DNA of 16,906 nucleotides from an uncultured Clostridia bacterium (GCA_937891595.1 CALATF010000018.1:1-16906); one strand, 5' to 3'. Counted from the first letter of the stretch, positions 7,774 through 14,759 are shown. Made by a program: numbers and translations. The notes: generated by a model from the letters alone, not told the origin.

Positions 7774-8373
7774 TTATCTATTTTTAAATTTATCCCACGC
7801 GTCAGTTTTGCTTTCTACTTTTGTAGATTTCTTTTTAGCTAACTCTGCGATTTTGGAATTTTCGCTTTCGCTACCGCTATCGCTTGCGCCTGGAATCTTA
7901 CCCTTCTTTGAAAATTCTGCTTTTGCTTCCTCCATTACTTTTTTTCTAAATTCTTCTTGTGATTTAAAAATTAAGTCAACTAATTTTTCTGTATCGCTTG
8001 TTACAATAGCTTCAGAAACTTCTTTTGTAGTCTTTTCATCAAAGGTCTTTGATAAGGTCTTTTCCATTTTCAACATAGTCAATTCCTTTTCCATGTCAGA
8101 AAACTTCTTGTCCTTTTCTTCTAATTCCGCTTTCTTCTTTTCTTCCTCACTCATTTTAGCCTTTTCCTTTTTCTTTGCTTCGGCTAATTCAGATGAAGCC
8201 TTGTCAAAAGCGTCTTTCATTTTCTTGTATTCTTCTTCGGAATACGTCTTTGGTTGTGGTGGATTTGGATCATCTCCACCTTCTTCTTTGCTTTCTGCAA
8301 ACATTTGAATATCTAACTTCAATGGCAGTTTTTTAGTTAAATATTCTTCTCTCTTTTTTTCTAAATCCTTCAT
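7774..8373 (-). CDS. Capsid scaffold protein (DUF4355-type)
   Basis: A 199-residue highly charged protein. After a Lys-rich start comes LPLKLDIQMFA (16-26), the short leading motif usual in DUF4355 scaffolds of Gram-positive phages. It is followed by a Pro/Gly-rich linker, a long Lys/Glu coiled coil (about 44-105), a helical region with KTFDEKTTKEVSEAIVTSDTEK, and a basic C-terminal end (KTDAWDKFKNR) that is expected to contact capsid subunits. Scaffold proteins guide procapsid assembly and leave before DNA packaging. The ATG at 8373-8371 follows AAGGAAAA at a slightly long spacing. It precedes the decoration and capsid genes as expected. Confidence 0.85.
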   Translation of the reverse strand: MKDLEKKREEYLTKKLPLKLDIQMFAESKEEGGDDPNPPQPKTYSEEEYKKMKDAFDKASSELAEAKKKEKAKMSEEEKKKAELEEKDKKFSDMEKELTMLKMEKTLSKTFDEKTTKEVSEAIVTSDTEKLVDLIFKSQEEFRKKVMEEAKAEFSKKGKIPGASDSGSESENSKIAELAKKKSTKVESKTDAWDKFKNR

Positions 8374-8389
8374 GTTTAATTTTCCTTTC

Positions 8390-8441
8390 TTGCGTTTTTA
8401 AGTTTTCTCTAACTCTTTGCGTTTTTAAAGACTTTCTCTAG
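8390..8441 (-). repeat. Imperfect 27-bp tandem duplication with small hairpin
   Basis: Two copies, beginning at 8390 and 8417 on the plus strand, each read TTGCGTTTTTAA followed a few bases later by TTTCTCTA. They fill most of the 78-bp gap between portal and scaffold genes. The second copy also holds a 5-bp hairpin (8429-8433 with 8440-8444) followed on the minus strand by TTTAAAAA, a weak terminator at best. The duplication is clear in the sequence and no function is known. Confidence 0.7.
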
Positions 8442-8451
8442 TCTATTCTAT

Positions 8452-9954
8452 TTATTCGCTATCACTAGCGTTAGAATCTTGTTTGTTATTACTATTTTCT
8501 CCCAAATTTTTGGATTGCATTTTCATAGCAATAGTTTTTTGGGCTTCATCATTTTTAGCCCACTTTTCAGCCAATCCATGAGAATCATTTGTAACACCAG
8601 TGATGTTAAGTGCGTCCTCATAAGGAATGTGCATAGCATATAAATTCTGTAATGCTTGTGTTTTAGTTAAGATATTATTACTCATGTTAATAGAATACTT
8701 AATATCAATATCACTAGCATATAAATTTTCAAAATAAGAAGTATATTCTTTACATATAGCTAATTGTTTCTTTAATAACTCATATTCATATTGAATTACA
8801 TAGGAAATATCAACTTGGGCTTGATTTTGTGCAGATTCCCAACCATTACCTAAAATTCTTGCTTGTCCCGTATCTCCACCGCTTGTTACTCCACCGCTTG
8901 TTTTAGGACATGCAACAATATCATACATCTCTTGAACTAATATCTCAAAGAAAGCATTGATTTCAGTATGTTGCATGGCTTGTTTTAACAAACTTAACTT
9001 TGCAGGTGTTTGTGGATTTTTAGTCTTTAATAGAATTGCTCTATTCTCTCTAAACTCTTTTACTTGTTTAGCCCAATCTTCGCCTAAATCTTGATTTTCA
9101 AATACTAAATAAGCATTTACAAAATCTACAATATCGTCCACTTGATTAGATTGAATTGTATTTAAACCGTCTTGGATAGCAATTACTAATTCAACAATAC
9201 CCATTCTATTCTTATTAAGTGAGTATTCAATTAGTGGTAAGAATTTAATAGGTTGTTTTTCTAATGAATCTTCTTTCCTCTTGTATTTATCATCTAATGT
9301 GATACAAAAGCAATATCCTTTTGGATTATCTTCTTTAGGAATATAGAAAACATCATAAACTTTTCTTTTTACAAAATTTTCGTCTATTTCTTCACTAACC
9401 ACTACGTCAAACAACGGATCACTTGAAACATCAGAAGAATATACCTTAAAGGCTTTACCTGTTTCAATGTTGTAAAGTTCAAATGGGGATTCCGACTTTT
9501 TATCATAATCAGTAGTTTTAGGCATGATGTATTGTAATGCTAAACCACTAATGTATAGGTTTTCGTATTTGTCAATATCCTTACTAGCCTTTAAACTGTC
9601 TTTTAAATACTTTTGGAATATTGTTAAACTCTCGGAAGTTTTATCAGATACACCTAAAGAATAACTAATAGGATTTCCAACCATGAAACCTTTTTTAAAT
9701 TCAACTTGTCTAAATAAGTGATTTACTACAATTTGGTTATTGTTATCAGTATCTTTATTCAATCTTTCCTTTGATAAAATATCTTGTAAACCTTTGTAAT
9801 AATTATTTAATAAAGTTGCGTCGTTGTAATTTGAATTATTTATCGAAACACAATTACCTAAATAATGCTCAATATACTTTAAAGGATTCTCTCTAAAATC
9901 TTTACTGGAAACGGGAATTGTAATTTTCTTTCTTCCTGTTAATCTCCTTCTCAT
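8452..9954 (-). CDS. Portal protein (SPP1 gp6-type)
   Basis: A 500-residue portal protein, the dodecameric ring at the capsid vertex through which DNA is packed. Recognisable blocks are LNNYYKGLQDIL near 49-60, NNNQIVVNHLFRQVEFKKGF with the following GNPISYSLG (family pattern of SPP1-type portals), a central beta domain, the VDDIVDFVNAYLVFENQDL helix region, and the stem/crown helices ending MSNNILTKTQALQNLYAM. The C-terminus is Asn/Ser/Lys-rich and disordered. The length fits the family. It has an excellent AAGGAGGT ribosome-binding site and lies after a 111-bp gap containing a promoter-like element. No Mu gpF-like minor head gene follows it, unlike in SPP1. Confidence 0.95.
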   Translation of the reverse strand: MRRRLTGRKKITIPVSSKDFRENPLKYIEHYLGNCVSINNSNYNDATLLNNYYKGLQDILSKERLNKDTDNNNQIVVNHLFRQVEFKKGFMVGNPISYSLGVSDKTSESLTIFQKYLKDSLKASKDIDKYENLYISGLALQYIMPKTTDYDKKSESPFELYNIETGKAFKVYSSDVSSDPLFDVVVSEEIDENFVKRKVYDVFYIPKEDNPKGYCFCITLDDKYKRKEDSLEKQPIKFLPLIEYSLNKNRMGIVELVIAIQDGLNTIQSNQVDDIVDFVNAYLVFENQDLGEDWAKQVKEFRENRAILLKTKNPQTPAKLSLLKQAMQHTEINAFFEILVQEMYDIVACPKTSGGVTSGGDTGQARILGNGWESAQNQAQVDISYVIQYEYELLKKQLAICKEYTSYFENLYASDIDIKYSINMSNNILTKTQALQNLYAMHIPYEDALNITGVTNDSHGLAEKWAKNDEAQKTIAMKMQSKNLGENSNNKQDSNASDSE

Positions 9955-10008
9955 TGAAACAACCTCCTTAAAATTAAATATTACATCATCTAGTTTTCAA
10001 TACTATCT

Positions 10009-10043
10009 ATTATAATTTTAAAAACTATTTTTAATAAAGTCAA
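10009..10043 (-). promoter_or_regulatory. Putative sigma-A-type promoter before the portal gene
   Basis: Minus strand: TTGACT (10043-10038) as -35, a 17-bp spacer, and TAAAAT (10020-10015) as -10, immediately followed by a perfect TATAAT (10014-10009) at a longer spacing. Both hexamers match the consensus at five of six positions for the 17-bp arrangement. The element begins after the terminase stop and would transcribe portal, scaffold and capsid. High A+T content makes chance matches likely, so this stays moderate. Confidence 0.5.
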
Positions 10044-10065
10044 TACTTTTAATAAATATTTTATA

Positions 10066-11943
10066 TTATAAACGGAAACTTTTGCTTAAAATCTTTGTTT
10101 CATTTTTCATAGATTCATTATTATTGTTTAGTTTCATAAACATTGAAAAACAGTCTGGAACGTCATCATGTTCATTTTTACCATTTGTATTATAAGTTGT
10201 AAGCCAGTCCATAGCACAACCCATATCGGAACTTGAAGCAAACATATTTTTTGCAGGAAATATAATCTCGCTTAAAATATCATCTTTGTAAGCATTGATT
10301 TTTTCTTCCTTACTATCAACAGAAAATTCTTCTTCAATATTGATATTTTTATAATCCTTTGCCTTTAGTAAATCCTTAATCGTATCTCCCAACTCGTTAG
10401 ATGTATTTATTTCAACTCCTAAAGAACTTACATTATTGCTAATGATTTTCTTTATAATTTCTTCCTTTAATTGCTTAAATTGTTTCTTTCTACAAATGCA
10501 GTCCACGAAATACCATTTACTCCAAACTTTAGGTTTGATTTCATAACGTTTAAGAATTGCTAATACAAAATAGTCATAAGCTCTACGGTTTGGATCAATC
10601 ATAGCTCTACATTGGTAATCTCCGTCTAAAATCTGTTTAGGGAAATTATTTGCGGTGTAAGTTTTTAATCTAGTATATCCAAATGCGATTTCTTCTGGCT
10701 CGACTGGATTCTGTTGGTAAACTGCATTAAATAAATCTCCGTCAATAGCCTTTTCTCTTTTATCTCTAAAAAATTCTGTTGAATATCTTAAAGGGCATGT
10801 AGATTCGTCTGTATCATAATCTAGGGCAGGTACGCTTATATATATAGATGTACCGTCTATATTCTTTTTAGTATATTTATATTTCTCATCTATTACTAAA
10901 TTACCTTTAACTTCGTCCCTTTGTTGAATGACATTAAGCAAGTCAAATCTACTCCACATTGTACCTAAAAGGATAATTTTTTGGTTTTCGTCATCTGCTC
11001 GTGAGTTCCAATCCATATCATATCTATTTACGATAGAAACATGTAAACTCATTTTATATGCTTCTGCTTGTCCTTTTGTAATATCATCTATCATTAAAAC
11101 TTTGGCACGTTTACCTGTTGCTTGTCCGTCCCTTGTTCTTGCATAGAAATTTACACCCGTACTACCTTTTAACCATATTGTATCAGTATTTTTCTTTTTA
11201 TATAAATCTTTATCTTGTTTATTAAAGAATGGAAATACCTTTTTATATTCGTCGCTACCCATGATGTTTTGAATTTGTCCTGTGAATGATTCAACCAAAT
11301 CGTCGGAGTATGTAATTCTTAAAATTGTGATTTCAGTATCATACCCGATCCAAAAAGCACATAGTAGATTTCCAGCAAACGTCTTTCCTGCGCCTGGGAA
11401 GTAACTTGCTCTAATTAAATCTATTCCATTATCAAAAACCATGTCTTGCATATAATTAAATAAACCTTCAAAAATAGGCATAGTTTTATTCCACACTCTT
11501 TTAGATAATGGTTTACCTCTCTCCATATAAAAAGCAAAATTATAAAGATTTCTATAACAAGTCATGGCAAAGAAATCATCTTCAAGTTGCAACCAATCTT
11601 CATTTCTTTTTCTTAATTCATTTATTTTTTCATAACTTTCTTGAATCTCAATGGCATGTAATATTTGCTTCCTAATACTCTCTAATTTGTTATTACACAA
11701 TGGTAATATATTTTTATTTATATAATCACAATAAAATTTTATTTGTTTTTCATTATTTTCTATATGCTTTTCTGGAGATAGAATTTTATAAATGTTATCA
11801 TACAGAATCACTTTAAAATCAGACATAAAAGAATATAAAAGTTTTTCGTCTAAATAGTATTTTTCATACTTTAGGATAACTTTATATCTCGCGTCTGCTT
11901 CATTAAATAATTTGTAGTGGTCTATATTCTTTATTTCTTCCAT
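10066..11943 (-). CDS. terL: Terminase large subunit
   Basis: A 625-residue ATPase/nuclease that drives DNA into the procapsid and cuts the concatemer. A variant Walker A is seen at FPGAGKT (182-188), Walker B at VLMIDD (282-287) and the coupling motif at LLGTMW (325-330). The nuclease domain has the expected acidic residues: AMIDPN (D450), GVEIN (E511), and HDDVPD (D593/D594 and D597). A long N-terminal helical region of about 165 residues precedes the ATPase, longer than in many terminases. The ribosome-binding site is GAGATG-like and modest. A hairpin lies just upstream and a promoter-like element just downstream, so the gene may be transcribed apart from its neighbours. Confidence 0.97.
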   Translation of the reverse strand: MEEIKNIDHYKLFNEADARYKVILKYEKYYLDEKLLYSFMSDFKVILYDNIYKILSPEKHIENNEKQIKFYCDYINKNILPLCNNKLESIRKQILHAIEIQESYEKINELRKRNEDWLQLEDDFFAMTCYRNLYNFAFYMERGKPLSKRVWNKTMPIFEGLFNYMQDMVFDNGIDLIRASYFPGAGKTFAGNLLCAFWIGYDTEITILRITYSDDLVESFTGQIQNIMGSDEYKKVFPFFNKQDKDLYKKKNTDTIWLKGSTGVNFYARTRDGQATGKRAKVLMIDDITKGQAEAYKMSLHVSIVNRYDMDWNSRADDENQKIILLGTMWSRFDLLNVIQQRDEVKGNLVIDEKYKYTKKNIDGTSIYISVPALDYDTDESTCPLRYSTEFFRDKREKAIDGDLFNAVYQQNPVEPEEIAFGYTRLKTYTANNFPKQILDGDYQCRAMIDPNRRAYDYFVLAILKRYEIKPKVWSKWYFVDCICRKKQFKQLKEEIIKKIISNNVSSLGVEINTSNELGDTIKDLLKAKDYKNINIEEEFSVDSKEEKINAYKDDILSEIIFPAKNMFASSSDMGCAMDWLTTYNTNGKNEHDDVPDCFSMFMKLNNNNESMKNETKILSKSFRL

Positions 11944-11969
11944 GAAATCATCTCTTTTCTATATAATTT

Positions 11970-12000
11970 AAAAACTATGTATATATGATTCATACATAGT
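11970..12000 (-). terminator. Palindrome with U-run before the terminase gene
   Basis: A perfect 9-bp inverted repeat, ACTATGTAT/ATACATAGT (11974-11982 and 11992-12000), with a 9-nt loop is followed on the minus strand by TTTTT. It starts 9 bp after the stop of the zinc-ribbon/HTH gene and ends 27 bp before the terminase start. The stem is AT-rich, so termination may be partial. It could alternatively be an operator for one of the two small DNA-binding proteins encoded just upstream. Confidence 0.55.
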
Positions 12001-12008
12001 ATTTATTA

Positions 12009-12299
12009 TTATTTTAATATCTTCATTTTAATTGTGAATCTATGAATTGTATAATTTACAGTTGAAAGTGGTGTATTAAACATTTTAGCTATTTCTTTTC
12101 TACTAATTACATCTTGATTCTTTAAAAAGTAATCTACAATTTTCTTTTGCCCTAAAGTTTTAAATTCTTTATCTGGATTTAATACATATTTATTTTTTAA
12201 TACAACACTATAACAAGTATAACAATAACCTTCTTTATAAATTTTATTTTCCTTCATGCAGTATTTACATTTAGGTTTATCATTTAAGTTATAGTTCAT
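12009..12299 (-). CDS. Zinc-ribbon / helix-turn-helix protein
   Basis: A 96-residue basic protein. Cys11, Cys14, Cys26 and Cys29 form a CxxC-x11-CxxC zinc ribbon. The C-terminal half (about 50-90) is a helix-turn-helix: QKKIVDYFLKNQDVISRKEI is followed by AKMFNTPLSTVNYTIHRF, with the recognition helix near 77-88. It is the last gene before the terminase, 2 bp after the SpoIIID-like gene, so the two are surely cotranscribed. Two roles fit: a late-gene regulator, or an unusual small terminase subunit, since that gene is expected here. At 96 residues it is short for a small terminase and lacks a clear oligomerisation region. I favour a regulator but hold this weakly. Confidence 0.65.
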   Translation of the reverse strand: MNYNLNDKPKCKYCMKENKIYKEGYCYTCYSVVLKNKYVLNPDKEFKTLGQKKIVDYFLKNQDVISRKEIAKMFNTPLSTVNYTIHRFTIKMKILK

Positions 12300-12301
12300 A
12301 A

Positions 12302-12499
12302 TTAAAACCTACTTTTTTGGATATTTTCTTGTAGTATCTTCTCTAGTTCCTCTTTATGAATACCGTCATACTGTTTTACTTTTGAAAATACAAAACTCTT
12401 ACTTACTCCGAAATGTGTTGCGGTTTCTCTTACGCTTTGTTTTGTCTTTAAGATATGATTCACGATTTCCTCCGAATCAATATTGATAATTTTAGGCAT
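12302..12499 (-). CDS. SpoIIID-like DNA-binding protein
   Basis: A 65-residue protein whose body resembles the sporulation transcription factor SpoIIID. A helix EEIVNHILKTKQSVRE (10-25) is followed by the helix-turn-helix with TATHFGVSKSFVFSKV (26-41). The FGVSKS core, the KTK.SVRE lead-in and the following EL..IL helix (51-56) all match the family pattern. SpoIIID is a mother-cell regulator in spore-forming Bacillota and binds DNA as a monomer through its HTH plus a C-terminal basic segment. Here the basic end is only QKSRF. The gene lies 2 bp before the zinc-ribbon/HTH gene and near the terminase. Its role could be phage late-gene control or interference with host sporulation, and neither is shown. 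Confidence 0.75.
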   Translation of the reverse strand: MPKIINIDSEEIVNHILKTKQSVRETATHFGVSKSFVFSKVKQYDGIHKEELEKILQENIQKSRF

Positions 12500-12514
12500 T
12501 TTAAAATCACTCTC

Positions 12515-12754
12515 CTAATAGTAAATAATTAAATCATTATAAGGTGTTAAAACCTCTTTTCCATGCTCGTCTAAACCTAAACATTCATGATTCACTTGAA
12601 AAACAACATCATGGTCTAAATATTTATTCAAGTTGATTTCATCTTTTCTTCTTGCTAAACTTAAATCATTCGCAAAGATTCTATTATCCTTTTTAGGTTT
12701 CAAAAATATTCTATCTATTTCAATGTTGTTTATAATATCTCTTAATTTTTCCAT
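12515..12754 (-). CDS. Hypothetical protein, 79 aa
   Basis: I recognise no family. The protein begins MEKLRDIINNIEIDRIFLKP, has a basic middle (LARRKDEINL) and ends in a probable beta-rich part (HDVVFQVNHECLGLDEHGKE, then NDLIIYY). It carries no membrane segment and one Cys. It starts with ATG after AAGGAGAAAAT, whose bases overlap the end of the 51-residue gene upstream (9 bp gap), and lies 15 bp before the SpoIIID-like gene, so it belongs to the same transcription unit. Confidence 0.7.
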   Translation of the reverse strand: MEKLRDIINNIEIDRIFLKPKKDNRIFANDLSLARRKDEINLNKYLDHDVVFQVNHECLGLDEHGKEVLTPYNDLIIYY

Positions 12755-12763
12755 ATTTTCTCC

Positions 12764-12919
12764 TTATTGCTTTTTAATTTCGTTGTCTATGATCCACTGT
12801 TCTACTTTATCCCTTGCGTAACCGTTTGGAATATCTAAAACATATTCTAAATCAATTAAATCGTATTCTAATATTATTTCAAGTATTTCTCGCATTTCTT
12901 CTTCGGACATTTGAATCAT
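12764..12919 (-). CDS. Small acidic hypothetical protein, 51 aa
   Basis: A short frame from ATG 12919-12917 to TAA 12766-12764. It begins MIQMSEEEMREILEIILEYD and continues with LDIPNGYARDKVEQWIIDNE, strongly acidic and helical. AAGGCGG lies upstream at a suitable distance, and the following gene starts 9 bp after its stop using an AAGGAG site that overlaps the stop. It fills an otherwise empty 200-bp gap and keeps the tight packing of the region. A second in-frame ATG (codon 4) is possible. No known family or function. Confidence 0.65.
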   Translation of the reverse strand: MIQMSEEEMREILEIILEYDLIDLEYVLDIPNGYARDKVEQWIIDNEIKKQ

Positions 12920-12960
12920 ATTTTTTATTCCGCCTTTTTTACAATGTTATTATACTTTTA

Positions 12961-13251
12961 TTATATAACATTTATTGTTTCTTTTAATACTTGTAAATTC
13001 TTTTTTTCAGAAAAACCGTCATATAAGAAAAATTCTCTACCATAAGCGTCTATCTTACTAAAGACGTATTTGTGCTTATTAGGAAACTTTGGATCATAAC
13101 TGCAGGAAATGCAATATGTATATTCTCCATGCTCAAAATATAACCATTCTATAAACCCACCTTCAATTAAAACAGATTCATTGAAAGAATATTTTGTATT
13201 TTTTAAATCAAACTTCTCAATGTATTTTTTTAAAATTTCTTTATTCTCCAT
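12961..13251 (-). CDS. Hypothetical protein, 96 aa
   Basis: No recognised family. An N-terminal Lys-rich helix (MENKEILKKYIEKFDLKNTK) is followed by an aromatic, beta-like segment (GGFIEWLYFEHGEYTYCISC, 31-50) and ends in a charged helix (SEKKNLQVLKETINVI). Two cysteines at about 48 and 50 form a CxC. It starts 2 bp after the stop of the upstream 123-residue gene. Both proteins start MENK, but the rest is not obviously related. A 41-bp AT-rich gap follows. Confidence 0.7.
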   Translation of the reverse strand: MENKEILKKYIEKFDLKNTKYSFNESVLIEGGFIEWLYFEHGEYTYCISCSYDPKFPNKHKYVFSKIDAYGREFFLYDGFSEKKNLQVLKETINVI

Positions 13252-13253
13252 GA

Positions 13254-13625
13254 TTATCTCCCCAATACTTTCATCATCATTCCGTAATCTTCTGCTGTTA
13301 AATCTTCTAATTTAATAGTAATTGAATCAATACCAACTTCAATTTCTCCACCCCTTAATACTTGGCTTACATCATCTAAATTGTATGAATCTTTACTATC
13401 CATTCTCTTAAAATATACTTGATTATCTTTTTCATATAATTTGTATTTATAATTATTATTACCAATATCTAATACAGATACAACTCTATACCCACAGCCA
13501 CTTTCTTCACATGACATAATCTTAAAAGTATCTTGGTATCTCTTATTGATATTCTTAATTAGATTCTTACTGCTAGTATAATCTTTAGCAACCTTATTTA
13601 AACTTAATAAAATCTTATTTTCCAT
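13254..13625 (-). CDS. Hypothetical protein, 123 aa
   Basis: No recognised family. The N-terminal third is helical and basic (SSKNLIKNINKRYQDTFKIM), the middle is beta-like with a Cys pair (SCEESGCGYRVVSVLDIG), and the C-terminal part is acidic (GGEIEVGIDSITIKLEDLTA). No membrane segment is present. The start overlaps the end of the 57-residue gene upstream by 11 bp, and its stop is 2 bp before the next ATG, so translation is probably coupled along this run. Confidence 0.7.
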   Translation of the reverse strand: MENKILLSLNKVAKDYTSSKNLIKNINKRYQDTFKIMSCEESGCGYRVVSVLDIGNNNYKYKLYEKDNQVYFKRMDSKDSYNLDDVSQVLRGGEIEVGIDSITIKLEDLTAEDYGMMMKVLGR

Positions 13626-13788
13626 TTTCTTCTATCTCCTTTGACATCAAAACTGTTGTATGGATATTTCCAAAGTTATCACATATCTGCTTAAAATTTT
13701 CTAATTCCCAGCCTTCTCTTGAAAGTTTATCCATTCTTTCCTCTAATCTATCTAAATCCATACTTTGTAAAAAATCAAATTTTTTCAT
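13615..13788 (-). CDS. Small protein, 57 aa, DUF4177-like
   Basis: An ATG frame from 13788 to TAA 13617-13615. The middle reads LEERMDKLSREGWELENFKQ (15-34), and NxREGWEL-type sequence after a helix is the hallmark of the small DUF4177 family. A strand with THTTVLM-like residues (HTTVLMSKE) follows. It is shorter at the N-terminus than usual members. Its ATG overlaps the stop of the membrane protein gene (ATGA), and its end overlaps the next gene by 11 bp, so it fits the coupled operon exactly. The function of the family is unknown. Confidence 0.68.
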   Translation of the reverse strand: MKKFDFLQSMDLDRLEERMDKLSREGWELENFKQICDNFGNIHTTVLMSKEIEENGK

Positions 13789-14048
13789 TTTTTTTCTTCC
13801 TTTTCTATATCCTCAATTATACTATTCAACATTTCTCTTAATTCTTTTGGCATTTCATCTTGTCTTATAACTTTTGTTTGCATTTCCAAATTTTTAAATG
13901 CTTTCGCCTTTGATTCAACAAACTTAATTTCTGCATTTATCATTTTATTATGTAATCTTGTACATGCAAAGAAATATCCTAAAAAAAATGAAAATATAAT
14001 AGCAACAATTATTATAAAAATTAAAGTTCCAACTGTATTACTATCCAT
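13785..14048 (-). CDS. Single-pass membrane protein, 87 aa
   Basis: An N-terminal hydrophobic helix (about 7-29, TLIFIIIVAIIFSFFLGYFF) is followed by a basic, coiled-coil-like cytoplasmic part and an acidic C-terminus (IIEDIEKEEKK). The short polar N-terminus and the positive residues after the helix suggest an N-out/C-in orientation. It overlaps the MazG-like gene by 8 bp and the following gene by 4 bp (ATGA). A single helix and a location far from any endolysin gene argue against a classical holin. Its role is unknown. Confidence 0.72.
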   Translation of the reverse strand: MDSNTVGTLIFIIIVAIIFSFFLGYFFACTRLHNKMINAEIKFVESKAKAFKNLEMQTKVIRQDEMPKELREMLNSIIEDIEKEEKK

Positions 14049-14379
14049 TATTTTCCTCCATTAAATCGAAAATATCATTTTCTTGCTTTTCTTCCTTTTT
14101 GACTTCTTCAACATTTTCCAAACATCTCTTTTGAGTTCTTAAAATCTTTTTACGCTTGATTCTATACAACTCATCTTGACTAATATTAAAAAAGACTTTC
14201 ATTTCATCTAGCATGAGTTGTACATCTGCCATTTCTTCTTTAATATGGTTTAAATCGCCTTTATTTCTTAAATATTTGCATATTTCTTTTTGCAATTCAG
14301 AAAGTTCTTCACATGCAATAATAAGTTGTAAATCGCCAAATTTTTCTATCATTTGTTTTGCAAAATCTTTAATTTCCAT
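14041..14379 (-). CDS. MazG-like nucleotide pyrophosphohydrolase
   Basis: Belongs to the all-alpha NTP pyrophosphohydrolase (MazG/dUTPase) group, which hydrolyses nucleoside triphosphates to monophosphates and pyrophosphate. The metal-binding pattern EExxE (24-28 from the chosen start, ACEELSELQKE) followed by ExxD (KEEMADVQLMLDEM) is intact, with helices on either side as expected. The C-terminal third is a Lys/Glu-rich tail. I choose ATG 14379-14377 (112 residues), because AAGGTGG lies 5 bp before it. An in-frame GTG at 14388 would overlap that ribosome-binding site. It overlaps the previous gene by 11 bp and the next by 8 bp. Phage enzymes of this type may clean the nucleotide pool or act on alarmones, and the substrate is unknown here. 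Confidence 0.85.
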   Translation of the reverse strand: MEIKDFAKQMIEKFGDLQLIIACEELSELQKEICKYLRNKGDLNHIKEEMADVQLMLDEMKVFFNISQDELYRIKRKKILRTQKRCLENVEEVKKEEKQENDIFDLMEENNG

Positions 14380-14557
14380 GATTTCCACCTTTTTCTTCTG
14401 GTTTGAGTTCTATGATCCTAACTTCATATCTTTCTTGCTCTTGCAATTTAATAGGAATAACACTACTTGTTTTATATATAACACCTTTTTGATTCACATA
14501 ATATATATTAGAATCTAAATATACTTTTTTCTTTTTATCATATATTCTATATATCAT
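14369..14557 (-). CDS. Hypothetical protein, 62 aa
   Basis: I start this gene at ATG 14557-14555, six bases after GGGGAGG, rather than at the in-frame TTG at 14572, which lies before that site. The product begins MIYRIYDKKKKVYLDSNIYY and is a basic, beta-rich small protein with an acidic-basic tail (KPEEKGGNHGN). No family recognised. It follows the stop of the previous gene by one base and overlaps the MazG-like gene by 11 bp. Confidence 0.68.
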   Translation of the reverse strand: MIYRIYDKKKKVYLDSNIYYVNQKGVIYKTSSVIPIKLQEQERYEVRIIELKPEEKGGNHGN

Positions 14558-14558
14558 A

Positions 14559-14759
14559 TTATACCTCCCCAAACGGAACTAAATTACCTTTTTCGTCATA
14601 CACATTGATTTCAGTATAGAATCCACCAAACTCTCTTAAAATTTCTTCTTTTTTAGTTTCTATTTCTTCTTCCTTTACATTTTCAATAGTTTTTCTGCCA
14701 ACATATTCAAAACCACCACTATCATCATTTTCATAAAATCTAAAAACTATTTTATACAT
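14559..14759 (-). CDS. Hypothetical protein, 66 aa
   Basis: A small acidic protein, starting MYKIVFRFYENDDSGGFEYV with a two-strand hairpin, then a Glu/Lys-rich helix (VKEEEIETKKEEILREF), then a strand (TEINVYDEKGNLVPFGEV). The beta-beta-alpha-beta layout suggests a compact fold, but no family is recognised. Its start overlaps the end of the GTG-start gene upstream by 8 bp and uses an AAGGAGAT site within that gene. It ends one base before the next ATG. Confidence 0.7.
   Translation of the reverse strand: MYKIVFRFYENDDSGGFEYVGRKTIENVKEEEIETKKEEILREFGGFYTEINVYDEKGNLVPFGEV

Noticed and set aside
7640..8308. Plus-strand open frame of 222 codons, Phe/Ser-rich
   Set aside because: It is the antisense of the Lys/Glu-rich scaffold gene (Lys codons reverse to Phe and Leu) and part of the decoration gene.
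12920..12960. TATAAT in the gap before the 51-residue gene
   Set aside because: No acceptable -35 hexamer is found 16-18 bp upstream and no extended -10 TG is present.
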